This document shows, in pieces, positions 44,232-52,873 of a stretch of 64,000 nucleotides of DNA; within the stretch, counting starts at the first letter, position 1, and the number at the start of each line of letters is the position of its first letter. Location of the stretch: contig CAZHAK010000002.1 of the NCBI GenBank assembly GCA_964530625.1, forward strand, positions 1 to 64,000, written 5' to 3'. This DNA is from JABWCQ01 sp964530625. GTDB taxonomy: Bacteria; Electryoneota; RPQS01. The position numbers and the translations under genes were made by a program. The notes beneath the pieces are model-generated. The model did no database searches. It saw nothing but the letters and a program-made list of their open reading frames with translations, and was not told the DNA's origin.

Positions 44232-46364
44232 ATGCCAGAAAAAATTAAAAACGTCTCAACTCTTTCGTCCATATTTGAGCCGCGCTCCATTGCAGTCATT
44301 GGCGCAGGTCGCCAGCCCGGGACGATTGGCCGCGATCTGTTGCGAAAACTGCTCGACTTCGGATTCAATGGAGTCGTCTATCCGGTTAATCCCGCCGCGA
44401 AGTTCATCAATTCGATGCGCTCATATCGCAGCGTACTCGAAATCCCCGACCCCGTAGATATGGCCGTCATCTGCGTGCCGAAGCATCTTGCACTGCAAGC
44501 CGTGGACGATTGCGGCCGCAAAGAGGTCAAAGCGATCATCATGATCACTGCGGGCTTCGCCGAAACCGGAGAAGAAGGCGCGAAACTTGAGCGCAAGCTC
44601 TTGGAGAAAGTTAAGTCATACGGCATCCGGATGATTGGTCCCAACAGCATGGGCGTAATCAACGCCGATCCCGAATACAGCATGGACGCGACGTTCGCAG
44701 GGCCCAAACCCGTACCGGGAAACATCGGATTCCTTTCGCAGAGCGGCGCCTTGGGTGTAGCCATTCTCGAACGAACCGCAGGCATGCAGCTTGGTCTCTC
44801 GTCATTTGTCAGTCTTGGCAATCGCACGGATGTGTCCGTGGACGATGTCCTCGCCTTCTGGCGCGACGATCCGCGCACCGACATCGTCTTGCTCTATATC
44901 GAGAGTTTCGGTAATGCGCAGCGTTTCATTCAAGTCGCGCGCGAAATGGTGCGTACAAAACCGATCATTGCAGTAAAGTCCGGACGCACCAGAGCGGGTG
45001 CGAAAGCTGCAAGCTCGCACACCGCAAGTCTTGCCGCTACCGACGTCGCCGTGGATGCGATCTTCGACGCGGCAGGAATTCTGCGCGTGGACACCGTTGA
45101 AATGCTCTTCAACTACGCTCAGGCTTTTGCGACACAACCATTGCCCAAAGGCAAGCGCGTCGCTGTGATTTCAAATGGCGGCGGCCCGGCCATTTTGGCC
45201 ACCGATGCCGTCGAAGGTGCAGGGCTCACGATGGCCGAATTCTCTTCTGAGACCACAACAAAACTAAAAAGCGTGCTTGCCGATCTCGCCAGCGCGCGTA
45301 ATCCCGTGGACATGATATCAAGCGCTGGAACAGTTCATTTCGAAACCGTCGTGGACACTGTGCTGAATGATCCTAATGTGGATGCGGCCATCGTGATTTT
45401 TGTTTTGCCTGTAACGACCGATTCAAGCGACATAGCCCGCGGTATCGCCAGCGCGTACACAAAGAACAAACATCTCGAAAAACCCGTTTTGATTTGCTTT
45501 ATGACTCGCGACGGCGATGTCACCGGCACGCCGATTCTGCGAAAGGCAGGACTACCCGTCTACATCTTCCCGGAATCCGCCGTGCATTCCCTTGCGGCGA
45601 TGGATCATTTCCGCGAAATTCGCGAGCGTCCGCAAGGAACCTTCCGTACGTTCGACGATATAAACAAAGAAGCCGTCGCATATATTCTGACCAAGGCATC
45701 GTCAGAGAGCAGATCTCAGTTGTCGCCCACAGAAGTCATGGACATTCTTGCAGCATATAAATTCCCGTTACTCTCGTCTATGAATGTCAAGAAACGCGAT
45801 CAGCTTTCAGCCACGGCAAAGAAAGTCGGCTACCCGCTCGTCATGAAGATAAACGCCGAAGGAATCACGCACAAGACCGACGTCGGAGGAGTGAGACTGA
45901 ATCTGCGCAGCGCTGAAGAAGTCGAACAGGCCTACGACGAAATAGCGGCGGCGATTTCGAATCTAAATACTCCACCGCCAAAGTGGTCGGTAGTGCTCGA
46001 ACCCATGATTACCGGAGGACGCGAAATCGTCATGGGAATTTCCGCTGATCCCGTTTTTGGACCACTGATTATGGTTGGCATGGGTGGAATTTATGTTGAA
46101 GTCCTTAAAGACGTGACCTTCCGGCTCACGCCGTTGGCGGATACGGATGTCGAGAGTATGTTGAGCCGCTTGCGGGGTTATCCGATCTTAAAAGGTGTGC
46201 GCGGTGAGCTTCCGATTCATTTTCAGTTTATGACTGATTTACTTCAGCGGCTTTCCCAATTGGCCACAGATTTTCCCGAAATCAAGGAACTCGATATCAA
46301 TCCCATGCTCGCGTTTCCCGAGCGCGAAAAGAACGTGGTCGTGGATGCTCGAATCAAGATTTGA
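44232..46364 (+). CDS. ADP-forming acyl-CoA (acetate-CoA) synthetase, fused alpha-beta
   Basis: 710 residues. The alpha part has a CoA-binding Rossmann domain (SIAVIGAGRQPGTIGRDLL), ligase domains with FLSQSGALG, and the phosphorylated His in SSHTASLA. The beta part (from about residue 480) is an ATP-grasp domain (VGYPLVMKINAEGITHKTD). The fused order is that of the NDP-forming acetate-CoA ligase family. It makes ATP from acetyl- or another acyl-CoA plus ADP and phosphate, typical of anaerobic fermenters and archaea. The substrate could be acetyl or branched-chain acyl-CoA, given the VOR-like genes downstream. No ribosome site is obvious before ATG 44232. Confidence 0.92.
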   Translation: MPEKIKNVSTLSSIFEPRSIAVIGAGRQPGTIGRDLLRKLLDFGFNGVVYPVNPAAKFINSMRSYRSVLEIPDPVDMAVICVPKHLALQAVDDCGRKEVKAIIMITAGFAETGEEGAKLERKLLEKVKSYGIRMIGPNSMGVINADPEYSMDATFAGPKPVPGNIGFLSQSGALGVAILERTAGMQLGLSSFVSLGNRTDVSVDDVLAFWRDDPRTDIVLLYIESFGNAQRFIQVAREMVRTKPIIAVKSGRTRAGAKAASSHTASLAATDVAVDAIFDAAGILRVDTVEMLFNYAQAFATQPLPKGKRVAVISNGGGPAILATDAVEGAGLTMAEFSSETTTKLKSVLADLASARNPVDMISSAGTVHFETVVDTVLNDPNVDAAIVIFVLPVTTDSSDIARGIASAYTKNKHLEKPVLICFMTRDGDVTGTPILRKAGLPVYIFPESAVHSLAAMDHFREIRERPQGTFRTFDDINKEAVAYILTKASSESRSQLSPTEVMDILAAYKFPLLSSMNVKKRDQLSATAKKVGYPLVMKINAEGITHKTDVGGVRLNLRSAEEVEQAYDEIAAAISNLNTPPPKWSVVLEPMITGGREIVMGISADPVFGPLIMVGMGGIYVEVLKDVTFRLTPLADTDVESMLSRLRGYPILKGVRGELPIHFQFMTDLLQRLSQLATDFPEIKELDINPMLAFPEREKNVVVDARIKI

Positions 46365-46501
46365 CACATAAAATTTGTTCCACGCCGGTCTGTTTTGCTG
46401 CTCATTGAGCCGCCACTGTAGCAATTTTCTCTCTGAGTTCTCTGAAAAGTGCCTCTCCTGTGACTTTGTTCCATAGCACAGTTAGGGCAGTAGTGTTAAT
46501 G

Positions 46502-46510
46502 TGATACAAT
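46502..46510 (+). promoter_or_regulatory. possible extended -10 promoter of the oxidoreductase operon
   Basis: TGATACAAT has the TG-N motif of an extended -10; no good -35 lies 17 bases before it. Confidence 0.4.
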
Positions 46511-46542
46511 GGGTAAGATTCTAAGCCCTTGCGCTAAGTGAG

Positions 46543-46570
46543 TTGCGTCAAGTGCATTTGTTAGACGCAA
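46543..46570 (+). repeat. inverted repeat TTGCGTC / GACGCAA in the leader
   Basis: Perfect 7-base arms with a 14-base loop, about 30 bases after the possible start point. It could be an operator, or a leader hairpin that controls read-through or stability. Confidence 0.4.
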
Positions 46571-46712
46571 TTCTGCAATACCATGTGAGCAACTCGACTG
46601 GATTTGCGGACTCACTTTTGCATTCGTATATTAACGTATGCACAGCATCGTTTGAAATTGCGCGCAGTGGAGGAATGCCTTGCTCACCTGCGCATCTTGA
46701 ATTGGAGGTTGC

Positions 46713-46952
46713 ATGTCTGTTCTCGTCACACCCAGGGTCGAAGTCGTTCCTCACCTTTGCAAAGCGTGCCTGCGCTGCGTTGAAGTATGCAAGCCCGCCG
46801 TGTTGGAAACGAATCTCGAACGATCATTCAATGAACTTGGCTATCAATGGGTGACGTATTCCGGTGATGGTTGCACAGGTTGCGGAGCGTGTTTTTACGC
46901 GTGCCCCGAACCCGGCGCGATCATAGTATACAAAAAAGATAACTCGGCCTGA
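46713..46952 (+). CDS. 2-oxoacid:ferredoxin oxidoreductase, ferredoxin-like (delta) subunit
   Basis: 79 residues with two 4Fe-4S motifs: CKACLRCVEVCKP and CTGCGACFYACPEP. GGAGG lies about 6 bases before the ATG. This subunit passes electrons from the thiamine site to ferredoxin. It lies 16 bases before the alpha subunit gene, and is the first gene of the three-gene operon. Length and motif spacing match the delta subunits of VOR and KOR enzymes. Confidence 0.93.
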   Translation: MSVLVTPRVEVVPHLCKACLRCVEVCKPAVLETNLERSFNELGYQWVTYSGDGCTGCGACFYACPEPGAIIVYKKDNSA

Positions 46953-46968
46953 TCCGTGAGGAATTCTG

Positions 46969-48009
46969 ATGGAATTGATTAAAGCGAATGAAGCGGTTAT
47001 GAAAGCCGCTGTGCTCGCAGGCTGCACTCAATACTACGGTTACCCGATTACGCCTGCATCCGAAGTCGCGATGGCCGCGGCAAAATATCTGCCCAAAATC
47101 GGAGGCACTTTTCTGCAAGCTGAATCCGAAGTTGCTGCGATCAATATGGTCTATGGCGCAGCTGGAGCAGGCGCGCGTGTCATGACGGCATCGTCCGGAC
47201 CGGGAATCTCGTTGAAGCAGGAAGGCGTTTCCTATATCGCTGCCGCAGAATTGCCCTGTGTCATCATTGACGTGATGCGCGCAGGACCCGGCTTGGGAAA
47301 CATCTGGCCCGAGCAAAGCGACTGGAATCAAGTCGTGCATGGCGGCGGTCACGGCAATTATAAATCACTCGTGTTCACACCCAATTGCGCGCAGGAGATG
47401 GCTGACCTGACCATTCTGGCGTTTGACTTGGCGGATAAATATCGCATGCCCGCCTATATCCTGACCGATGCCTACATCGGCCAGATGATGGAGCCGGTTG
47501 AGTTTCCCAAAACGCGTAAGCAGGCACCGCATCGTGATTACGCGCTGTATGCCGACAAAGCGTCAAAAGACAAGCTAGTCGTATCAATCTTCATGAGCAC
47601 CAAAAGCCTCGAAGAACACAACATACATCTCCAGAATAAATATGCGGAAGTTGAAGCGAATGAAGTGCGCTATCAGGAGATCATGGTCGAAGATGCGGAG
47701 CTCGTGATGGTCGGATACGGGTTCATTTCACGGCTTTTGCAATCCGTGCTGGATAATCTTCGTCAGGAAGGACACAAGGTGGGACTGTTAAGACCGATTA
47801 CCGCCTTCCCGTTCTGTTCGAAACGCCTGAAAGAAATCGCCGATCAAGGGAAAGCCATTCTCGACGTAGAGCTTTCGAACGGTCAGATGCTCCGCGATAT
47901 CCAACTTGCGATAGGCAATGACAAGCCGCTCTATTTCTACAACCGCATGGGGGGCATGGTCCCGTCCGTGGAAGAGTTGACTGAAGTTGCCCGCCGCTAC
48001 CTGAAGTAG
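46969..48009 (+). CDS. vorB: 2-oxoacid:ferredoxin oxidoreductase alpha subunit (VorB-like)
   Basis: 346 residues of the pyrimidine-binding part of a 2-oxoacid:ferredoxin oxidoreductase. Motifs include YGYPITPASEVA, FLQAESEVAAINMVYGAA (conserved Glu), TASSGPGISLKQEG, RAGPGLGNIWPEQSD and GGGHGNYK. The signature best matches the family annotated as 3-methyl-2-oxobutanoate dehydrogenase VorB, so branched-chain 2-oxoacids are the likely substrates; 2-oxoglutarate cannot be excluded. Followed after 9 bases by the fused beta-gamma subunit gene. Cytoplasmic. Confidence 0.88.
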   Translation: MELIKANEAVMKAAVLAGCTQYYGYPITPASEVAMAAAKYLPKIGGTFLQAESEVAAINMVYGAAGAGARVMTASSGPGISLKQEGVSYIAAAELPCVIIDVMRAGPGLGNIWPEQSDWNQVVHGGGHGNYKSLVFTPNCAQEMADLTILAFDLADKYRMPAYILTDAYIGQMMEPVEFPKTRKQAPHRDYALYADKASKDKLVVSIFMSTKSLEEHNIHLQNKYAEVEANEVRYQEIMVEDAELVMVGYGFISRLLQSVLDNLRQEGHKVGLLRPITAFPFCSKRLKEIADQGKAILDVELSNGQMLRDIQLAIGNDKPLYFYNRMGGMVPSVEELTEVARRYLK

Positions 48010-48018
48010 GAGAAGACG

Positions 48019-49479
48019 ATGTCAATGAAAGTTCTTAAAAAGCCGAGCTCGTTTTACGAACATTTTGATCGTAAAAGCGGACCCAAAGATACCACGCACT
48101 ATTGCCCCGGCTGCGGCCACGGCAACGTGCATAAACTGATCGCGGAAACTATTGACGACATGGGTCTCGGAGACAAAGCAATTTTTATCTCTCCGGTGGG
48201 GTGCTCTGTTTTCGCATACTACTATTTTGACGTCGGCAACATTCAGGCCGCGCACGGACGCGCTCCCGCAGTCGGAACAGGCGTCACGCGAACTCGCCCG
48301 CACTCGATTGTCATCTCCTATCAAGGCGACGGCGATCTTGCCTCAATCGGCACGGCCGAAATTATCCACGCGGCCAATCGTGGCGAGAAGATGACCGTCT
48401 TCTTCGTCAATAACGCGATCTACGGCATGACCGGTGGACAGATGGCGGCAACGAGCCTGATGGGACAAAAAACCACGACTACGCCATACGGCCGTTCGGC
48501 GGAGAATGAAGGCTTCCCCATTCATATGGCCGAGCTGATTGCGACCTTGGAAGCTCCCATATTTGTCGCGCGCTGTCATCTTGCCGATCTCAAAGGCATT
48601 ATGAACACCCGCAAGTGCGTACGCAAAGCCGTGCAAGCACAAATGGAAGGCAAGGGCTTCTCGTTTGTTGAGGTTTTGTCTCCCTGTCCCACGGGCTGGA
48701 AGATGGACACGCACGATGCCTGTGAATTCATTACCAAAGAAATGCTGCCGGTCTTTCCTGAAAAAATTTGGAAAGATGAGACAGCCACCCGCATACCATA
48801 CTTTCACGAAGTTCGTGAATACTCCGATCAAGAAGTCCTGGACTCGTTAGATCTGGGACAGTTGGGCGAGTCATTCCCCTATGACAAGAAATTTGTTGAC
48901 AGTTTCGCCACAATGGGTTTTCGCTTCGCGGGTTTTGGCGGACAAGGTGTGTTAACCGCAGGAGCGGTTCTCGCGGCGCTCGGAATGCAAGAAAATCTTC
49001 AAGTATCATGGATTCCGTCCTACGGTCCTGAGATGCGCGGCGGCACGGCGAACTGCTCCGTCGTAATGTCAAAAGACTCCATCGGGTCACCCTTCGTGGT
49101 GACTCCCGATGTCTTGGCAGTAATGAATGATCCGTCAATGGATGCCTTTGAGGCCACGGTCAAACCGGGTGGATTGATGATTGTCAACAGCACCATCATC
49201 ACCCGCAAATCGAGGCGCAACGATATCAAAACACTTTATATTCCGCTGACGGAGATGGCCGACGAATTAGGACTGAAAGCCGCAGCCAACATGGTGCTGT
49301 TAGGCGCATACATTGAGTATAGTAAACTGATGCCGCTGGAGCATCTGAAGCAAATCGCCCCTAAGGGAATCAAAAGAAAATCCCTGGGCGAACAGAACCT
49401 TCTCGCAATTGAAGCTGGAGCAAATTGGGTGCGCGAAAACGCCTACGCCCAAAAACCCGAACCCAGTTTAACTGCCTGA
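48019..49479 (+). CDS. 2-oxoacid:ferredoxin oxidoreductase, fused beta-gamma subunit
   Basis: 486 residues; AGGAGA precedes the ATG. Residues 1-275 are the thiamine-diphosphate beta subunit (THYCPGCGHGNVHKL, ISYQGDGDLASIGTAEI with the GDGD metal motif, NNAIYGMTGGQM). Residues about 295-480 are the gamma subunit (RFAGFGGQGVLTAGAVLA, IPSYGPEMRGGTANCSVV). These are separate polypeptides in many organisms, so this is a fusion. With the two genes before it the enzyme converts a 2-oxoacid and CoA to acyl-CoA, CO2 and reduced ferredoxin. The terminator at 49503 closes the operon. Confidence 0.92.
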   Translation: MSMKVLKKPSSFYEHFDRKSGPKDTTHYCPGCGHGNVHKLIAETIDDMGLGDKAIFISPVGCSVFAYYYFDVGNIQAAHGRAPAVGTGVTRTRPHSIVISYQGDGDLASIGTAEIIHAANRGEKMTVFFVNNAIYGMTGGQMAATSLMGQKTTTTPYGRSAENEGFPIHMAELIATLEAPIFVARCHLADLKGIMNTRKCVRKAVQAQMEGKGFSFVEVLSPCPTGWKMDTHDACEFITKEMLPVFPEKIWKDETATRIPYFHEVREYSDQEVLDSLDLGQLGESFPYDKKFVDSFATMGFRFAGFGGQGVLTAGAVLAALGMQENLQVSWIPSYGPEMRGGTANCSVVMSKDSIGSPFVVTPDVLAVMNDPSMDAFEATVKPGGLMIVNSTIITRKSRRNDIKTLYIPLTEMADELGLKAAANMVLLGAYIEYSKLMPLEHLKQIAPKGIKRKSLGEQNLLAIEAGANWVRENAYAQKPEPSLTA

Positions 49480-49502
49480 CGCTCCTATTAGGAACAAAAA
49501 AC

Positions 49503-49536
49503 CGGGCCATCCAAGTCAGGGTGGCCCGCTTTATTT
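49503..49536. terminator. bidirectional terminator between convergent operons
   Basis: CGGGCCA/TGGCCCG arms, with TTTATTT on the plus side and TTTTTT on the minus side. It separates the oxidoreductase operon from the response regulator gene. Confidence 0.8.
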
Positions 49537-49557
49537 GCTCGTTGCATGCTCGATCTA

Positions 49558-50943
49558 CTAATCCTCGCCGCGAGTCAACCCCACCGCGTTCAAGATCCGA
49601 TACACAGTCTTGCGATCCACACCCGCCCTTTGCGCCACACGGCTGATATTGCCACTCTCTTCTTGCATCAGTTGCGAGAAATACTCCATCTGAAATTGAT
49701 CCAATAGCGATGCCTTCGCATTCTCATAAGTATCCACTGCGTCAATCTGTACGCGCCGCTTGGAAACTTTCTGTAATTGCGGCGGCAAATCATCTTCACG
49801 AATGGAAGTCTTCGTCGCCAAAGACACGGCGCGCTCAATAATATTACGCAATTCCCGCACATTTCCCGGCCACGAATAACTTTGCAGCTTTTCCATCACT
49901 TGCGGAGTAAATCCGTCTATGTTACGCCCGTACATTGCGCTGATCTCACAAAGAAAATGCTGCGCTAAAGCTGGAATATCCTCGGGGCGTTTTCGCAGCG
50001 GTGGAATCTGCAGCGTCACAACAGCAACGCGAAAGAACAGGTCTTCACGAAACTGCTTCTCTTTCACAGCCGCTTGAGGATCCCGGTTCGTCGCCGCTAC
50101 GATGCGCAGGTCAAGCGGTATCTCGCGATTCCCTCCGACTCGTCTGACCGATCTCTCTTGAATCACACGCAAGAGCTTCGCTTGCATCGCGGGATCCATC
50201 TCAGTAATCTCGTCGAAGAAAAACGTGCCGCCTTGCGCTTCTTCTAAGAGTCCTTTGCGCAAGGTTGACGCTCCCGTGAACGCGCCTTTTTCGTGCCCGA
50301 ACAATTCACTCTCAATTAGATTTGCAGGCAGCGCTCCGCAATTGACGGCCAGAAACTGACTCCCACTTCTCCGGCTCGCTTCATGCAAGGCTCGCGCAAG
50401 CACTTCTTTTCCGGTTCCCGATTCCCCCTGTATCAACACACTTGCGTCCGTATCGGCGACCCTGGCGACCATCGCCATCAGATCTTTCATAGCCGGATCA
50501 ACGGCGACCACAGACGACAATACTTTCTTCTGTGCAAGCTCATGTCTGAGCCGGTAATTCTCAACGATTAATGATCGCTCTTTGAGAGCTCGCGCCACGA
50601 CGTGAACAAATTGATCCTTCGAAAACGGCTTCACGATATAATCCGACGCACCTTCTTTCATCGCCTCAACCGCCGTCTCGACCGTTGCATAGGCCGTCAT
50701 CATCACAACCGGCAAGTCACTGTGCGACCATTTAACCTCACGCAGAATGTCCATCCCATCGCGCTGCGGAATCATCAAATCTGTGATGAGTAAATCAGGA
50801 TCATACTCAGAAAGTATCTTGTCAAGATCAATTCCGTCGGTCTTAACCAACACATCATATCCTTCGCGGGTCAAAATCATACGACAATTATCGAGCAGAT
50901 CAGGTTCGTCATCAATCACCAGAATACGGGGAACGTGTGTCAT
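49558..50943 (-). CDS. NtrC-family sigma-54 response regulator
   Basis: 461 residues. The receiver domain has acidic D11/D12 and phospho-acceptor D55 (DLLITDLMIPQRDG). The AAA+ domain (about 140-375) has Walker A GESGTGKE and the sigma-54 contact GAFTGA. A Fis-type helix-turn-helix ends it (GNISRVAQRAGVDRKTVYRIL). It activates sigma-54 promoters when phosphorylated. Its ATG overlaps the histidine kinase stop by 4 bases, so both are co-translated. The sigma-54 promoter at 52682, about 2 kb away at the far side of the kinase gene, is the obvious target. Confidence 0.95.
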   Translation of the reverse strand: MTHVPRILVIDDEPDLLDNCRMILTREGYDVLVKTDGIDLDKILSEYDPDLLITDLMIPQRDGMDILREVKWSHSDLPVVMMTAYATVETAVEAMKEGASDYIVKPFSKDQFVHVVARALKERSLIVENYRLRHELAQKKVLSSVVAVDPAMKDLMAMVARVADTDASVLIQGESGTGKEVLARALHEASRRSGSQFLAVNCGALPANLIESELFGHEKGAFTGASTLRKGLLEEAQGGTFFFDEITEMDPAMQAKLLRVIQERSVRRVGGNREIPLDLRIVAATNRDPQAAVKEKQFREDLFFRVAVVTLQIPPLRKRPEDIPALAQHFLCEISAMYGRNIDGFTPQVMEKLQSYSWPGNVRELRNIIERAVSLATKTSIREDDLPPQLQKVSKRRVQIDAVDTYENAKASLLDQFQMEYFSQLMQEESGNISRVAQRAGVDRKTVYRILNAVGLTRGED

Positions 50944-52433
50944 GCATTGTCCTCTGTTCCTGCCATGGGAAAGGTCACGGTAAATGTGGTGCCGTGTCCC
51001 GGCGTGCTGGTCGCTATAATAGTTCCGCCGTGGTCTTCGACGATTCTATAAGTGATGGAGAGACCCAACCCCGTGCCGACGCCGATTTCTTTTGTTGTAA
51101 AAAAGGGATCGTAAATCTTCGTCAAATTCTGTGTGCCGATGCCAGAGCCGCTGTCCACCACTCGGACTTGAACCCGATCATCCACGCGACAAGAAAAAAT
51201 CGTGATGCGCTCACCGCGCGGCGTTGCATCCATCGCGTTGATGATGAGATTGATAAAGACCTGCTCGAGTTCCGTGCTTTCCCCTTTGATCATAGGCAGG
51301 CCGTCGTCCAATTCCGCGGCCAGGATAATACCGCGTTTCTCAGCTTCCTTACGTGCCAGCATTACAACCCCGTTGATCAACAGGTTGACGTGCAATGGAG
51401 ATTTTGTGCCGGACGATTTACGAGCGAAAGAAAGAAGCCGGCTCACGATAGTCGAAATACGATCCGCCTGTCGATGCATCATACCGAGGTGATCGCTCAT
51501 GTCATCAACGGGCTTGCCGTCTTTCAAGTCATCAATCAAAAGTTCAAGCCGGTTCTTAATGATTCCTGCTGGGTTGTTGATCTCGTGCGCCACGCCCGCC
51601 GCCAGTTGTCCGGTCGCCGACATTTTTTCCATCTGCACTAAACCCGCCTGCGCGTCACGCAATTCCTTCGTCCGCTGTTCAACGATTTGCTCAAGATTCT
51701 CATTTTGGTTCTGAATCTGTTGCGCCAGCGCGTTGCGTTCCTGATTCTCTGCGAGGATAGATCTGTCCGCTCGCACTGCAATCACCCACACGACAAAAAA
51801 CAGCGCAAGTCCGGTCAAAAGGGAGATAATCAAAATCATCAGCCGCAATTGCTTGACACGATGATAAGTTTCTGCGACGTTCATGAGAATCTCAAATGCG
51901 AATCGCGATTCGCCGCCTTCTTCTGTCCGAAACTCGACGGGTACAAATGCAATCATATGATCCGTGTCACCCGATGCCATGTCCATATGCTCAGGTGTCT
52001 GCTCATGCACAAGATATGAACTCGTCTGGCCCTCAAGCGCGGACCGGAGGAGCATGTTGTCCGGATCGGAAGACCCTTCTCGAACAGAGTCCGTTGAAAA
52101 AACTATTGTGAAACTCTTATCGTAGATGCTGATTCTCTCAACCTCAAATCCACTGACAAAAGTCTGTACAATACCGGTCAACTCGCGGTGGGCAAGCGGA
52201 TGATCAAATGGAAACGTGTCAAAGGTCATCTGCCACGGTTCCAAATAGAATTTGTCAATCGAGCGCGCAAGGTGATGCACCGCAGCCGATCCATACTGCT
52301 CGGCCACCGAGATGAGATTGGCTCGCCCCAACTGATAGGCCGCAACGCCTCCCGCGCCAACGATCAATAGATCGAGCAGCAGGAAGACGAGCGCGAAATA
52401 ACGCGTTAACAGAGGCCCGGATTTCTTCAACAC
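50940..52433 (-). CDS. membrane sensor histidine kinase (partner of the sigma-54 regulator)
   Basis: 497 residues. Two transmembrane helices (about 11-35 and 197-220) enclose a periplasmic sensor of about 160 residues. The sensor holds a His/Met-rich segment EHMDMASGDTDHM (148-160), which looks able to bind a soft metal such as copper. After a coiled coil (about 225-270) come the HisKA phospho-site His283 (AGVAHEINNPAG) and the ATPase domain (LIINAMDATPRG, DSGSGIG, GTGLGLSI). The assigned start is GTG 52433, but the AGGAG ribosome site is 13 bases away, so the exact start is unsure. The kinase gene is transcribed away from the cupredoxin gene. Copper sensing is inference. Confidence 0.92.
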   Translation of the reverse strand: MLKKSGPLLTRYFALVFLLLDLLIVGAGGVAAYQLGRANLISVAEQYGSAAVHHLARSIDKFYLEPWQMTFDTFPFDHPLAHRELTGIVQTFVSGFEVERISIYDKSFTIVFSTDSVREGSSDPDNMLLRSALEGQTSSYLVHEQTPEHMDMASGDTDHMIAFVPVEFRTEEGGESRFAFEILMNVAETYHRVKQLRLMILIISLLTGLALFFVVWVIAVRADRSILAENQERNALAQQIQNQNENLEQIVEQRTKELRDAQAGLVQMEKMSATGQLAAGVAHEINNPAGIIKNRLELLIDDLKDGKPVDDMSDHLGMMHRQADRISTIVSRLLSFARKSSGTKSPLHVNLLINGVVMLARKEAEKRGIILAAELDDGLPMIKGESTELEQVFINLIINAMDATPRGERITIFSCRVDDRVQVRVVDSGSGIGTQNLTKIYDPFFTTKEIGVGTGLGLSITYRIVEDHGGTIIATSTPGHGTTFTVTFPMAGTEDNA

Positions 52434-52503
52434 GGAGGCAATGATACTCCTAAAGGTAAATATTTATTAAACAATGATATAAATCAAGTATCTTGTATGT
52501 GGC

Positions 52504-52515
52504 CAAGGCGTCCCA
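52504..52515. repeat. direct repeat CAA(G/A)G(C/T)GTCCCA, copy 1
   Basis: Reads CAAGGCGTCCCA, just downstream of the kinase-operon -10. Copy 2 is 44 bases away. 10 of 12 bases agree. Confidence 0.45.
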
Positions 52516-52517
52516 AT

Positions 52518-52546
52518 ATTAAACACATAAAAAACAGTGTAGTCAA
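52518..52546 (-). promoter_or_regulatory. promoter of the kinase-regulator operon
   Basis: TTGACT, 17 bases, TTTAAT on the minus strand; predicted start near 52511. The two direct repeats flank it exactly. Confidence 0.6.
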
Positions 52547-52547
52547 C

Positions 52548-52559
52548 CAAAGTGTCCCA
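52548..52559. repeat. direct repeat CAA(G/A)G(C/T)GTCCCA, copy 2
   Basis: Reads CAAAGTGTCCCA, immediately upstream of the kinase-operon -35. Together the copies lie about 150-205 bases upstream of the sigma-54 start point, the usual range for enhancer sites. Confidence 0.45.
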
Positions 52560-52681
52560 TTCATGCCTCACTTTTCTCGAATTCCTACTCACAAAATCAC
52601 AACGCATCTTAAAGTCAAATTCATCTCGTAAACAATTAATTATTCTATTTCTAAAACGACAAGATAAGCTAAATTCCTGGT

Positions 52682-52698
52682 CTGGCACAGCCATTGCC
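52682..52698 (+). promoter_or_regulatory. sigma-54 (-24/-12) promoter
   Basis: CTGGCACAGCCATTGCC matches the -24/-12 consensus YTGGCACGRNNNTTGCW at all but two defined positions, with the invariant GG and GC exactly 10 bases apart. The start point would be about 52709-52710, 164 bases before the cupredoxin ATG. It lies next to a sigma-54 response regulator gene. Confidence 0.75.
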
Positions 52699-52709
52699 AT
52701 AAGCAAAGT

Positions 52710-52767
52710 GGGGGCCGCAAGGACATGCTTCACTCCTTGGGTTAGTACCTACACTTTGCGGTCCCCC
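52710..52767 (+). other. 5'-terminal stem-loop of the sigma-54 transcript
   Basis: GGGGGCCGCAA (52710-52720) pairs with TTGCGGTCCCCC (52756-52767) with one bulged base. It begins at the predicted start point, so the mRNA would open with a stable stem. Such 5' stems protect mRNAs from 5'-end-dependent decay. Confidence 0.55.
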
Positions 52768-52873
52768 TCTCCCAACATTTCCAGCGGCGGCAGCTTCAAC
52801 GGGTTCACACCAGCGCGCCCCGCGTCCAAATTAAGCAATCTTTCCATAGAAAAACAGAGAATCGGTAACCAAG

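Larger units (their letters stand above)
46365..46712. other. leader region of the 2-oxoacid oxidoreductase operon
   Basis: 348 bases with no gene. An extended -10 (TG-A-TACAAT, 46502-46510) with a weak -35 suggests a promoter. Downstream lies a 7-base inverted repeat (46543-46570), then a leader of about 200 bases ending in the strong GGAGG of the first gene. The acyl-CoA synthetase gene has no clear terminator. Confidence 0.55.
52434..52873. other. divergent regulatory region of the sigma-54 circuit
   Basis: 440 bases without a gene. Contains the leftward sigma-70 promoter of the kinase operon, direct repeats around it, and a rightward -24/-12 promoter followed by a 5' stem-loop. The open frame 52552-52947 (+) is low-complexity, starts upstream of the promoter and overlaps the real gene, so it is not called. 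Confidence 0.75.

Noticed and set aside
52703..52759. Alternative hairpin GCAAAGTG/CACTTTGC as a riboswitch-like switch with the 52710 stem
   Set aside because: The left arm lies upstream of the predicted start point, so it would not be in the RNA.
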